Assembly: GCF_014163735.1 (NCBI RefSeq)
Contig: NZ_JACJDV010000018.1
Coordinates: forward strand, 1 to 61,681
DNA: 61,681 bases
Direction: 5' to 3'
From: Shewanella sp. SR44-3
GTDB taxonomy: Bacteria > Pseudomonadota > Gammaproteobacteria > Enterobacterales > Shewanellaceae
This document shows positions 9,245-17,677 of the stretch, piece after piece. Both the position numbers and the translations under genes were made by a program. Position 1 is the first letter of the stretch. Each line of letters starts with the position of its first letter. The notes under the pieces were generated by a model, which made no database searches, had not been told where the DNA came from, and saw only the letters and a program-made list of their open reading frames with translations.

Positions 9245-9309
9245 CCAGTGTCCACCTATGAACTGAGTATAGAATCTCAATCATGCTAGATTGAGCTTAG
9301 CAGTTGCAA

Positions 9310-9356
9310 ACTTAGGTAATCATAAGGCTCAGGATGAGCCTAAAGAATACCTAAGT
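9310..9356. other. Two-tier hairpin between mtnN and the CbiB-like gene
   Basis: The outer stem is ACTTAGGTA (9310-9318) with TACCTAAGT (9348-9356). The inner stem is GGCTCA (9326-9331) with TGAGCC (9335-9340). Both are perfect. There is no T-tract on the minus strand, so it is not a classical terminator. It may be a Rho-independent-like pause, a processing site or an mRNA 3'-end stabiliser. Confidence 0.65.
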
Positions 9357-9369
9357 GTTACTTCGCCGT

Positions 9370-10062
9370 TTAAAGTTCAACTAATAGTGCCAGTACCATC
9401 ATGGCTGAGTGGTGACCAGCTTTAATGATGTAGGAATCAAAATCCACTGGAGAATCGTTATTGGCGTTATCAGATAAGGAGCGAATAACCACAAATGGCA
9501 CGCTAAACTGATGACATACTTGAGCAATTGCAGCGCCTTCCATTTCACAAGCCGCCATAGTCGGGAAGTTTTTACGCATCACTTTAGTGCGCTCAGGATC
9601 GCAAATAAAGCTGTCGCCAGTGCAAATCAAACCTTCGATAGCCTGAACTTCACCTAAGGCTGAAACGGCTTTTTTGGCAGCTTCCACTAAGGCGGGATCT
9701 GGAATAAAGGCGGCTGGCTGCTGCGCCATCTGACCCATTTCATAGCCAAAAGCGGTCACGTCCACATCGTGATGACGCACTTCTGATGAAATCACAATAT
9801 CGCCAATCTTTAAGCTATCGACAAAACCACCGGCTGAGCCTGTGTTGACGACTTGTGTTACAGCAAATTTCTCAATTAACAAGGTGGTGGCAATACTGGC
9901 AGCCACTTTACCTATGCCAGAGCGAGTCACAACCACCTCTTTGCCTGCTATTTGACCGCTGACAAATTCTATTCCGGCAATAACCGTATGAACCGGCGCC
10001 GTAATTGAATGAATTAAGTGAATAACCTCTGGCTCCATAGCGCCAATAATACCAATTTTCAT
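9370..10062 (-). CDS. mtnN: 5'-methylthioadenosine/S-adenosylhomocysteine nucleosidase
   Basis: MtnN (Pfs) cleaves the glycosidic bond of methylthioadenosine and S-adenosylhomocysteine, recycling methionine and adenine and making the autoinducer-2 precursor. It is a cytosolic dimer. '[13 protein letters not shown]' at the N-terminus contains the catalytic Glu, 'VNTGSAGGF' lies near residue 77, '[11 protein letters not shown]' supplies the ribose-binding Met-Glu pair, and 'RSLSDNAN' supplies the catalytic Asp. The 230-residue length is standard. The gene stands alone between two leftward transcription units. Confidence 0.97.
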   Translation of the reverse strand: MKIGIIGAMEPEVIHLIHSITAPVHTVIAGIEFVSGQIAGKEVVVTRSGIGKVAASIATTLLIEKFAVTQVVNTGSAGGFVDSLKIGDIVISSEVRHHDVDVTAFGYEMGQMAQQPAAFIPDPALVEAAKKAVSALGEVQAIEGLICTGDSFICDPERTKVMRKNFPTMAACEMEGAAIAQVCHQFSVPFVVIRSLSDNANNDSPVDFDSYIIKAGHHSAMMVLALLVEL

Positions 10063-10161
10063 CTCTAACCTTAACTGAATGACTGAAATCTACTGGGCGA
10101 TAATATATCACGGGCAAGATAAATTAGTAAAAACCACAATGATTTATTGAGGGGATAGGAT

Positions 10162-10974
10162 TTATTTTTTACCTGTAAAGGGCAGCCATAATAATCCTGT
10201 TAACCAAGCATTTTGTTTTACATCGGGATAATCGCTTAGTCCTATGTTAATTTTGTCATCGGCTTTGCTGGCGGCGCGGGCGTAAGTGCTAAATAGTCGG
10301 TCCCACCAAATAATGCTAAAACCAAAATTAGTGTTACTTTCGGCCATAATCTGGCTGTGATGAATACGGTGTAATGCTTGTGTCACCAGCAAATAGCGCG
10401 CCGCTTTTTCGATGCGCAGAGGTAGGCGTATATTGGCGTGATTAAAAATGGCAAAACCATTGAGTAGTATTTCAAACAGTACTACCGCTTCAGCGGGCAC
10501 GCCGATCACGACAATGGCTAACGCCTTAATGCCTATGCTAATGATAATTTCCAAGGGGTGAAATCGCAGCGCGGTACTGCTATCGACATGGCGATCGGCA
10601 TGGTGCACTTTGTGCAAGCGCCACAGTAACGGAATACGGTGAAAGAGTCTGTGTTGCCAGTAAATCAGCATATCCAATAGCAATATACTGATGCCGATAT
10701 TGGCCCACAAGGGCAGGTCTATGGCAGGTAATAATCCCCATTGCATCTGGCTGGTATACACAGCAAACCCCGCGAGTCCTAATGGTAAAAGCAATCGCGC
10801 CATGACAGAGGCAATGATCAATAAACCAAAATTACCTAACCAGCGGGTTGCCATATTGGCCGTTTGCGGATTTTTGGCTAACCGTCTTGCAGGAAATAGT
10901 GACTCTAGGCCCATCATCAATGCCAAAATGGTCAAAAACACCCCCAGTCGAATAGCTGCGATTTCATCTATCAT
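10162..10974 (-). CDS. Sterol desaturase / fatty acid hydroxylase family protein
   Basis: This membrane di-iron oxygenase-type protein has the histidine boxes 'HRLFH', 'HKVHHADRHVD' and 'HRIHHS', spread over residues ~108-200 between hydrophobic helices. It would hydroxylate or desaturate a lipid substrate in the inner membrane. The substrate cannot be read from the sequence. The ATG overlaps the stop of the CDP-alcohol transferase gene by 4 bp, which means tight translational coupling. It is the last gene of the long leftward operon. Confidence 0.88.
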   Translation of the reverse strand: MIDEIAAIRLGVFLTILALMMGLESLFPARRLAKNPQTANMATRWLGNFGLLIIASVMARLLLPLGLAGFAVYTSQMQWGLLPAIDLPLWANIGISILLLDMLIYWQHRLFHRIPLLWRLHKVHHADRHVDSSTALRFHPLEIIISIGIKALAIVVIGVPAEAVVLFEILLNGFAIFNHANIRLPLRIEKAARYLLVTQALHRIHHSQIMAESNTNFGFSIIWWDRLFSTYARAASKADDKINIGLSDYPDVKQNAWLTGLLWLPFTGKK

Positions 10975-11648
10975 CTTGTTGGCTCCTCGAATGTACTTTC
11001 ACTCTTGGCTTTTTCATTATTAGCCTTATTAACGCCTTGATGCTTTAGGGTCTGATAGCCGCCGTGTATACGGGTAAAAATAGTAATAGCCGCTAACAAA
11101 GCAAAGCTGTAGGCAAGCTGTGGAAAGTAAGCCGGCCACAAACAAAAGGCGACGAAAAAGGCGATGGTTTCTGTGCCTTCGGTTAAGCCATTTAAAAAGT
11201 AAAAGCTCTTATTGGCAAATTGTGGTCGAGGCAGATTTAACTTTTGGGCCGGTATGGCAAAGGCTAAAAAGCTCGAGCCTGTACCGATAAATACGGTTAG
11301 CAACACTGCTGCGGCCAGGGCGTTTTCATTCGGGTTGGCCAAGGCGAACCCGAGCACAATGGCGGCATAAAATAGAAAGTCGAGGCAAATATCTAGATAG
11401 CCACCGGCGTCGCTAGTGTGATTTTGATGGCGAGCAAGGGCGCCATCGAGCCCGTCGATAATTCGATTCAGTGCGATACAAAATAACGCGCCATACCAAA
11501 GCTCTAATGCCAATAAAGGCACGGCCAAGATGCCGAAACCGAAACCCACTAAGGTGAGCTGATCGGGTTGGACATTTTTTTTGTCGAGTAACAGCACAAC
11601 TGGCGCTAACAGTGGCTTTATTATTGGGGTGATAAATCTATCTAGCAT
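10971..11648 (-). CDS. CDP-alcohol phosphatidyltransferase family protein (YnjF-like)
   Basis: The family's CDP-binding signature DGxxAR...G...D...D is present as 'DGLDGALARHQNHTSDAGGYLD', near residues 66-87, within a six-helix membrane protein of 225 residues. The enzyme class swaps CMP of a CDP-diacylglycerol or CDP-alcohol for another alcohol to make phospholipids or related lipids. In E. coli, ynjF follows ynjBCDE, and here the gene follows ynjBCD, so I take it as the YnjF counterpart. Its acceptor alcohol is unknown. It is coupled to the sterol-desaturase-like gene, which suggests two steps on one lipid. Confidence 0.85.
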   Translation of the reverse strand: MLDRFITPIIKPLLAPVVLLLDKKNVQPDQLTLVGFGFGILAVPLLALELWYGALFCIALNRIIDGLDGALARHQNHTSDAGGYLDICLDFLFYAAIVLGFALANPNENALAAAVLLTVFIGTGSSFLAFAIPAQKLNLPRPQFANKSFYFLNGLTEGTETIAFFVAFCLWPAYFPQLAYSFALLAAITIFTRIHGGYQTLKHQGVNKANNEKAKSESTFEEPTR

Positions 11649-11669
11649 AAGGAATTATTCCAATTAATC

Positions 11670-11704
11670 TATCAGTTATCAGTTATCAGTTATCAGTTAC
11701 CAGT
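11670..11704. repeat. 7-bp tandem repeat (TATCAGT x4 plus a variant)
   Basis: Four perfect copies of TATCAGT are followed by one TACCAGT, in the 69-bp gap between the YnjD and YnjF-like genes of the operon. The copies could vary by slippage. Confidence 0.9.
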
Positions 11705-11717
11705 GTCATTCATATTA

Positions 11718-12386
11718 TCAAAGCGAAATAACCTCACCTTGGGCGGCATCGGCATCAGTTTGGTCGTGAGTCACCATAATGGCGGGTAGCTGATGCTCAC
11801 GTATTTGATCAAAAACAAGTTGTCTGGTTTCTTGGCGCAATTGGCTATCGAGCTTGCTAAAGGGTTCATCTAATAATATGGCTTTGGGTTGACTCAGTAA
11901 AACCCGCAGCAATGCCACTCTGGCTTGCTGACCGCCAGATAAACTCTGTGGACTGCGTTGCTCTAACCCGCCAAGACCCACTTGGGCTAAGGCCTCACTA
12001 ATTGCGGCTTGTCGCTGTGCTTTAGGGCTTGGCGGCATAGCAAAGCCGATGTTGCCTGCCACAGATAAATGCGGAAATAATAATGGGTCCTGGTAGAGCA
12101 AACCAATATGGCGTAAGTGACTGGCCGTTGTGGTGATATTTTGGCCGTTCAAATGCAATTGACCTTCAGCACTAAAGCCCGGGGGCAACATGCCTGTTAA
12201 CCAATTTAATAACGTTGATTTTCCGCTGCCAGATGGCCCCATAATGGTTAATATTTCGCCGCCACGAATAGTCGCGCTTAATGATAATAAGCTTTGCTGC
12301 TGGCGACGTAAGATCAGCCCATCAATGGTGAGCATCGATGTTGCGGCGCTATTGTAACCCTTGGCAGAACTGGCGATTTTTTGCAT
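11718..12386 (-). CDS. ynjD: ABC transporter ATP-binding protein (YnjD-like)
   Basis: This is the cytosolic ATPase of an importer. The Walker A motif is 'GPSGSGKSTLL' (about residue 51), the signature 'LSGGQQARVAL' and Walker B 'AILLDEPFSKLD', with the switch histidine in 'MVTHDQ'. The 222-residue length fits the small YnjD/ThiQ group. It follows the fused permease gene after a 50-bp gap. Its partners are the YnjB-like binding protein and YnjC-like permease. The substrate of YnjBCD in E. coli is not established, and similarity to ThiBPQ is only at the level of the subfamily. Confidence 0.92.
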   Translation of the reverse strand: MQKIASSAKGYNSAATSMLTIDGLILRRQQQSLLSLSATIRGGEILTIMGPSGSGKSTLLNWLTGMLPPGFSAEGQLHLNGQNITTTASHLRHIGLLYQDPLLFPHLSVAGNIGFAMPPSPKAQRQAAISEALAQVGLGGLEQRSPQSLSGGQQARVALLRVLLSQPKAILLDEPFSKLDSQLRQETRQLVFDQIREHQLPAIMVTHDQTDADAAQGEVISL

Positions 12387-12436
12387 TATTATCCTTGTTG
12401 CTGACGCTTAACTAATATTTCGGCAATCATTTTTGG

Positions 12437-14143
12437 TCATCTTTTTTGGCGATGATTTTTGACAATGATCTTTGGCAATAGCCAAGCCAGTAAAAAACCT
12501 AAAGCGGGCAGGATCATTTGCATTAGCGCATAGACGGCACTGATCCTGCGACTTGCACCATTGGCGAGCGAAACCGCTTCGGTGGTAATGGTGTTAATAC
12601 GCCCACCACCAGTAAGCAAAGTGGGTAAGTATTGACTAAAGCTAATGGCTAAACCGAGTGCGCAAGCGATGAATATCGGCCCAATTAGCATGGGCAGTTT
12701 AATACGGAAAAAGATTTTAGCTTTGCTGGCACCAAGGCTTGCCGCCACAATGCTAAAGCGTGGGTCTAAACGGCGATAGCTACTGGCCAGGGATAAAAAC
12801 ACATAAGGCAATACAAATAACACATGGGCCAGTACCACATTAATAAAGGTATGTTGGCTGTTAATTTGCTCAAGTAACCAGACCAAACCAAATAAAAACG
12901 CGATGCTTGGAATAAGCAAAGGCAGATAAATTAACACACTGCCCAGCAGCGATAGGGATTTTCCGCTGTGCTGCTCCGCCTCTAGGGTGAGCAAGGTTAA
13001 GGTTATCGAAAGAGCGGTGGCATTGATGGCAATCAGCACCGTATCGATAAGCGGCTTGTGCATTTGTTGCAACGCACTTTGCCAGTGCAATATCACAAAT
13101 TGTTGCGGCAAGGCATCAGGAAAATGCCAGAAACCAGCAAAAGACCACAACAGCATCCCCACTAATGATAATCCTATAAAAGTTAACAGTAAGGCGGTGA
13201 TGACATGGGTAATTTTTTGGATGATGACGCCGTATTCGCGCTTACCATTGGTTAACATAGGGCTAGCGCACCTAATCACTAAGCGTTCGAACAACCACCA
13301 GCAGGCTAATACTAATAACGTCAGTTGAATTTGTAATATTGCCCCCGCAGACGCTTTAATGCGCAGACTTAAGTCTACGTCATGAAACCACTGCATAATT
13401 GCTACAGCCAATGTCGGTGGATTGTTAGGACCCAAAATTAAAGGGATTTCGACGCTGGCACTGGCGTAGGCCAATACTGCCAATATCGGCAAGCGTAAAT
13501 GGGGATAAAGGCTGGGTAACACCACTTTGAAAAATGCCGTCATCGGGCAATAACCTAAGCTTAATGCCACTTTATGCTGGGCCCGTAATGTTTGCCCAAG
13601 GTCAGGCTGCGCTAATACCCCCAACGCCATCAGCAATAAAAAAGGCAGTTCTTTTAAGGTCAGCCCAAGAATAATACTCAGCCCCATCGCATCGTGTGGA
13701 TATAGCCAATCGGGCGGCGCATCCCAGCCACTTAACCAAGGTGATACCAAGCGAGACAACATGCCCGACGGGGTAATGAGAAATCCAATCGCAATGGCCG
13801 CTGCAGCATGGGGGATAACCAGAATCGGTCCTAAAAGCCGTTGAATATAACCGAGCCACGGGCTGGTAAAGTAACTCGCTAGAATCAATATGGTGATGAT
13901 AAAGGCCAACAAGGTACTCACCAAGCTGGTGGTGATACTCAATAACGCCATGTGGCCAATGCCCGGCGTTTGCCATAATTGCTGAAAACCATTCAGGCTA
14001 AAATGAGTTTGATCGAGTGCTGGGATCCAACCAAGCGCAGGCAGAATAACGCCAATTAACCCACCCAATACTGGGATCAGTAACAAAGCCATCATAATAA
14101 ACGGGCTGAAACGAACAATAGCATTGAACAGCTTGGCTAGCAT
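12437..14143 (-). CDS. ynjC: ABC transporter permease, fused two-domain (YnjC-like)
   Basis: The 568-residue inner-membrane protein holds two copies of the binding-protein-dependent permease domain, as in YnjC and ThiP. Each copy has a cytoplasmic EAA-type loop: 'ALSLGYCPMTAFFKVVLP' in the first half and 'AASLGASKAKIFFRIKLP' in the second. I place the start at ATG 14143. It has GGAG 6 bp upstream and lies 2 bp after the stop of the binding-protein gene. A further upstream start (14176) would overlap that gene by 31 bp. Confidence 0.92.
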   Translation of the reverse strand: MLAKLFNAIVRFSPFIMMALLLIPVLGGLIGVILPALGWIPALDQTHFSLNGFQQLWQTPGIGHMALLSITTSLVSTLLAFIITILILASYFTSPWLGYIQRLLGPILVIPHAAAAIAIGFLITPSGMLSRLVSPWLSGWDAPPDWLYPHDAMGLSIILGLTLKELPFLLLMALGVLAQPDLGQTLRAQHKVALSLGYCPMTAFFKVVLPSLYPHLRLPILAVLAYASASVEIPLILGPNNPPTLAVAIMQWFHDVDLSLRIKASAGAILQIQLTLLVLACWWLFERLVIRCASPMLTNGKREYGVIIQKITHVITALLLTFIGLSLVGMLLWSFAGFWHFPDALPQQFVILHWQSALQQMHKPLIDTVLIAINATALSITLTLLTLEAEQHSGKSLSLLGSVLIYLPLLIPSIAFLFGLVWLLEQINSQHTFINVVLAHVLFVLPYVFLSLASSYRRLDPRFSIVAASLGASKAKIFFRIKLPMLIGPIFIACALGLAISFSQYLPTLLTGGGRINTITTEAVSLANGASRRISAVYALMQMILPALGFLLAWLLPKIIVKNHRQKR

Positions 14144-14145
14144 GA

Positions 14146-15498
14146 TCACTCCATCACGCCATAGCGTTGTAACCAAAGCGCTGTAATCACTTTACTCCAA
14201 CTTGGATCGGGCTCGCTTAATGCGGGGCTAATTGCTTGGTTAGCTATGGTGGCACTGGGATGTGACTGTTTAGGCGGGGCAAACCAAGTTTGCTGCTCGG
14301 CAGTCAGCTTAGAGAGTGCCAGCACGCTAGTGTCGCCCCATACATTGGCTTGCTGTTTGTGGGCTTGAGCTTGTGGGCTGAGTAAAAAGTTGACCACCAG
14401 TTTAGCGCCGTCCCGATGAGCGGCATTATAGGGAATAGCGATAAAATGAATATTGCTCAAACTGCCATCTTGCATGCGATAACTACGGCTGCTGCCCGGT
14501 AATTCGAAGCGTGCCACGGCCGCGGGAATGTCGGCGGCTGAAAAGGTAAATGCTAGGGCAAGTTCACCATCACCCATTAAACGACGCAGCGCCATGCCGC
14601 TGGACATAAAGTGGCGACCTTTGCGCCATAAATGCGGATGTAGCTCATCTAAATATTGCCACAATACCGGCAACAACAAGGCCTGGCTCTGCGTCGTAGC
14701 AGCTTGATAAAGTAGACTTTTAATTGCTTCAGGCTGTGAGCTATTCAAAACAATTAAGGCGTACTTTAAAAAGCTGGTGGCTAAAAAGTCAGGAGGCTTA
14801 GGGTAGGTAAATCGGCCCGGGTGTTGTTTGGCCCACAAGCTTAATTGTTGCAAGGTTTGCGGCGGAGATTGCGTCACTAAATTATCGTAATAAAACGTCA
14901 GTGCAGTTTTACCCCATGGCGCTTCCATCCCTTGTGTTGGCACACCAAAGTCGCGGGTCATCGCCGGATTGTTATCTGGATCCGTTAGGCTAAAATTGGG
15001 CAATTGCAGGGCCCAATGGGGTTCAAGCAGTTGATGCTTGGCCATGGCGGCAAAGTTTTCACCGTTAATCCACACTAAATCCACTTGACCTTGATGATTA
15101 TTGTTAGCCGATTTTTCGGCTAACACACGGCTGACGGCTTCACTGGTATCGGTGAGTTTTACATGGTGTAAATTTATCTGATACTGCTGTTTAACTTGCT
15201 TCGCCGCCCACTGAATATAGCGATTTATTTGCGGATCGCCGCCCCAAGCATGAAAGTACACATCTTGATTAGCGCCTCGAAACTCAATCTCTGGCCATGA
15301 ATCTTTATACTCAAGGAGGCCACTTTGACCTTGAACTATCGGCAGCATATGCTGCCCGTTGTTATCTAGGGAAACTGGAGTCAGGGCTGATGTGTGAGTG
15401 TCAGCCCCTAAGCCCATTGGACTAAATTGCAGGCTGAGCATGATTATTCCAGCTGACAACACTCGTATTACCATGCTCATCATGTGTTCATTTCCCAT
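14146..15498 (-). CDS. ynjB: ABC transporter substrate-binding protein (YnjB-like)
   Basis: This is a periplasmic solute-binding protein of 450 residues. A signal peptide runs from about the second Met to 'MGLGADTH'. The mature part shows the YnjB/ThiB-type layout: 'VYFHAWGGDPQINRYIQWAA', 'VDLVWINGENFAAM', 'APWGKTALTFYYDN' and 'FLLSPQAQAHKQ'. Several Met codons cluster at the N-terminus and no strong ribosome site decides between them. It is the third gene of the operon, 14 bp after the oxidoreductase gene. The ligand is unknown. Confidence 0.9.
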   Translation of the reverse strand: MGNEHMMSMVIRVLSAGIIMLSLQFSPMGLGADTHTSALTPVSLDNNGQHMLPIVQGQSGLLEYKDSWPEIEFRGANQDVYFHAWGGDPQINRYIQWAAKQVKQQYQINLHHVKLTDTSEAVSRVLAEKSANNNHQGQVDLVWINGENFAAMAKHQLLEPHWALQLPNFSLTDPDNNPAMTRDFGVPTQGMEAPWGKTALTFYYDNLVTQSPPQTLQQLSLWAKQHPGRFTYPKPPDFLATSFLKYALIVLNSSQPEAIKSLLYQAATTQSQALLLPVLWQYLDELHPHLWRKGRHFMSSGMALRRLMGDGELALAFTFSAADIPAAVARFELPGSSRSYRMQDGSLSNIHFIAIPYNAAHRDGAKLVVNFLLSPQAQAHKQQANVWGDTSVLALSKLTAEQQTWFAPPKQSHPSATIANQAISPALSEPDPSWSKVITALWLQRYGVME

Positions 15499-15512
15499 TA
15501 TTAGCTATTTAG

Positions 15513-17666
15513 TTAGCCGCGGCGCCAAGTGTGGTATTTCTCTAACCATCGCAGCACAGTTTCCGGCGCATGGTTGCGCTTCCATGCACCCGCGGCGTAC
15601 TTGTTGCCTTCGGCCCATGTTGGGTAACTGTGAATTGTGCCTAAAATCTTGTTGAGCCCTAAGCCGTGTTTCATTGCCAATACAAATTCAGCAATTAAAT
15701 CGCCAGCGTGTTCTGATACGACAGTCACACCTAAGATTTTATCTTTGCCTCTTGGGGTGATGACTTTAATAAACCCTTCGGTGGCACTGTCGGTAATGGC
15801 GCGATCAAGCTCGGCAAAATCAAAGCGAGTGACCTCATAATCAATCCCTTGCTGCTGGGCTTCATATTCATTGATACCCACACGAGCCACTTCTGGATCG
15901 ATAAAGGTGGTCCATGGAATGACGCGATAATCGACTTTAAACTTTTTCAAGTGACCAAACAGGCCGTTGACTGCCGCGTACCAGCCTTGATGTGCCGCTA
16001 CGTGAGTAAATTGATAAGGCCCAACAATGTCACCTGCCGCATAGATATTTGGGTATAAGGTTTCTAAATATTCATTAGTTTGGATCGTACGGTTGGTTTC
16101 AATGCCAAGCTCTTCTAAGCCGTAACCGCTTAAGCGGGCGCTTCGACCGACGGCGCATAATAGCTGGTCGTACTCTAACGCTAACTCTTGCTCTTGATGC
16201 TTAACGATAAGGTATTTTTTACCGTCCCGCAGTTCGCAGCGCAGCGCTTGGTGTGAGGTTAAAATATTCACGCCACTTTTTTGCAAGGCTTGGGTGGCAA
16301 ACTCAGACACTTCAAGATCTTCTTTGATCATGATGCGCTCAGCCATTTCAACTTGAGTCACTTGCGATCCTAAACGGGCAAAGCTTTGCGCCAGCTCTGA
16401 GCCAATTGGGCCGCCGCCTAGTACCACTAATTTTTGTGGCGCAGTGTCGAGTTTGGCAAATTCATCCCACAAGGTATCACTGGTGACATAACCGACGTCT
16501 TCTATGCCTGGTAACGGTGGCACAAACGGGCGAGCACCTGTGGCAATAACAATACTTCGGGCGGTTAAGCGGCGGGTACTGCCGTCTGGGTGGCTAATTT
16601 CAACTGTCCATGGGTCAACTAATTTTGCATAGCCTTTGACTACGTCGACACCTAAGTTGGTGTAACGCTCAACACTGTCGTGGGGAGCAATATCGGCCAC
16701 CACTTGATGCACGCGCGCCATGACTTTTTTAAATGAAAATTCAGGTGTGCCGTCTTCTAAGCCGTAATGATGGGCGTTTCTTATTTGCTGGGCTATTTTA
16801 GCACTTTTAATGATGGCTTTACTTGGCACACAGCCATAGTTTAAGCAGTCGCCGCCCATTTCGCCGGCCTCAATTAAGGTGACCTTGGCTTTTACTGCGG
16901 CGGCAATATAGCTGGTGACAAGACCACCGGCACCTGCGCCAATGACTATCATGTTGCGATCAAATTTAGCTGGCTTAGTCCACTTGCTGTACACCCGATG
17001 TTTTTTGATCATGTTAACAATGGCTTTTGCAATAAGCGGGAATAAACCTAATAGTGCAAACGACAGGATAAGGTTAAACGATAAAATGTTCGATAAGCTG
17101 TCAATTTGCGCCAGCTGAGTACCGGCATTGACGTACACAAAAGTGCCTAAAAACATACCCAGTTGGCTTACCCAGTAAAAGGTCCAAGATTTAAAGGCGG
17201 TTACGCCCATCAGCATATTGATTAAAAAGAACGGGAATATTGGTACCAAACGTAGGGTAAATAAGTAAAAGCCGCCTTCTTTTTCAATGCCTGCATCAAT
17301 AGCGGCTAAGCGCTCTGGAAAACGCTGTTTAATGGAGTCACGTAATAGATAACGCGACACTAAAAATGCCAGTGTTGCGCCGATACTCGAGGCAAACGAA
17401 GCGATAATTAATCCTTCAACTATGCCAAATAAGGCGCCCGATGCGATGGTGAGAATAGCGGCGCCGGGTAAGGACAAGGCGGTTACCGCGACATACAATA
17501 AAAAGAACCCGCCTATAACTAATAACGGTGATGCTTCACGTAATTGACTAAAGTCATTCATCGAGCCTTTTAGGCCAGCTAAGGTCAGTAATTGATGCAA
17601 GTCAAAGTGGAAAAACAAGCCCACTAATACTGCCGCAATCAGTAATAACACAATTTTTTTAAACAT
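15513..17666 (-). CDS. TVP38/TMEM64 membrane domain fused to a mercuric-reductase-like FAD disulfide oxidoreductase
   Basis: Residues 1-225 are a TVP38/DedA-like membrane domain (for example 'LPGAAILTIASGALFG' and 'RLVPIFPFFLINMLMG'). Residues ~236-717 are a class I pyridine nucleotide-disulfide oxidoreductase. FAD binds at 'VIGAGAGGL' (241-249), the redox pair is Cys274/Cys279 in 'GGDCLNYGCVPSK', NADPH binds at 'VVLGGGPIGSELAQ', and the C-terminal His-Glu pair lies in 'HSYPTWAE' (~679-686). The enzyme would pass electrons from NAD(P)H to a membrane-associated acceptor. There is no N-terminal metal-binding domain and no mer gene nearby, so Hg(II) is an unlikely substrate. It starts 11 bp after the TonB receptor gene. 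Confidence 0.92.
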   Translation of the reverse strand: MFKKIVLLLIAAVLVGLFFHFDLHQLLTLAGLKGSMNDFSQLREASPLLVIGGFFLLYVAVTALSLPGAAILTIASGALFGIVEGLIIASFASSIGATLAFLVSRYLLRDSIKQRFPERLAAIDAGIEKEGGFYLFTLRLVPIFPFFLINMLMGVTAFKSWTFYWVSQLGMFLGTFVYVNAGTQLAQIDSLSNILSFNLILSFALLGLFPLIAKAIVNMIKKHRVYSKWTKPAKFDRNMIVIGAGAGGLVTSYIAAAVKAKVTLIEAGEMGGDCLNYGCVPSKAIIKSAKIAQQIRNAHHYGLEDGTPEFSFKKVMARVHQVVADIAPHDSVERYTNLGVDVVKGYAKLVDPWTVEISHPDGSTRRLTARSIVIATGARPFVPPLPGIEDVGYVTSDTLWDEFAKLDTAPQKLVVLGGGPIGSELAQSFARLGSQVTQVEMAERIMIKEDLEVSEFATQALQKSGVNILTSHQALRCELRDGKKYLIVKHQEQELALEYDQLLCAVGRSARLSGYGLEELGIETNRTIQTNEYLETLYPNIYAAGDIVGPYQFTHVAAHQGWYAAVNGLFGHLKKFKVDYRVIPWTTFIDPEVARVGINEYEAQQQGIDYEVTRFDFAELDRAITDSATEGFIKVITPRGKDKILGVTVVSEHAGDLIAEFVLAMKHGLGLNKILGTIHSYPTWAEGNKYAAGAWKRNHAPETVLRWLEKYHTWRRG

Positions 17667-17677
17667 AATTTATCGCC

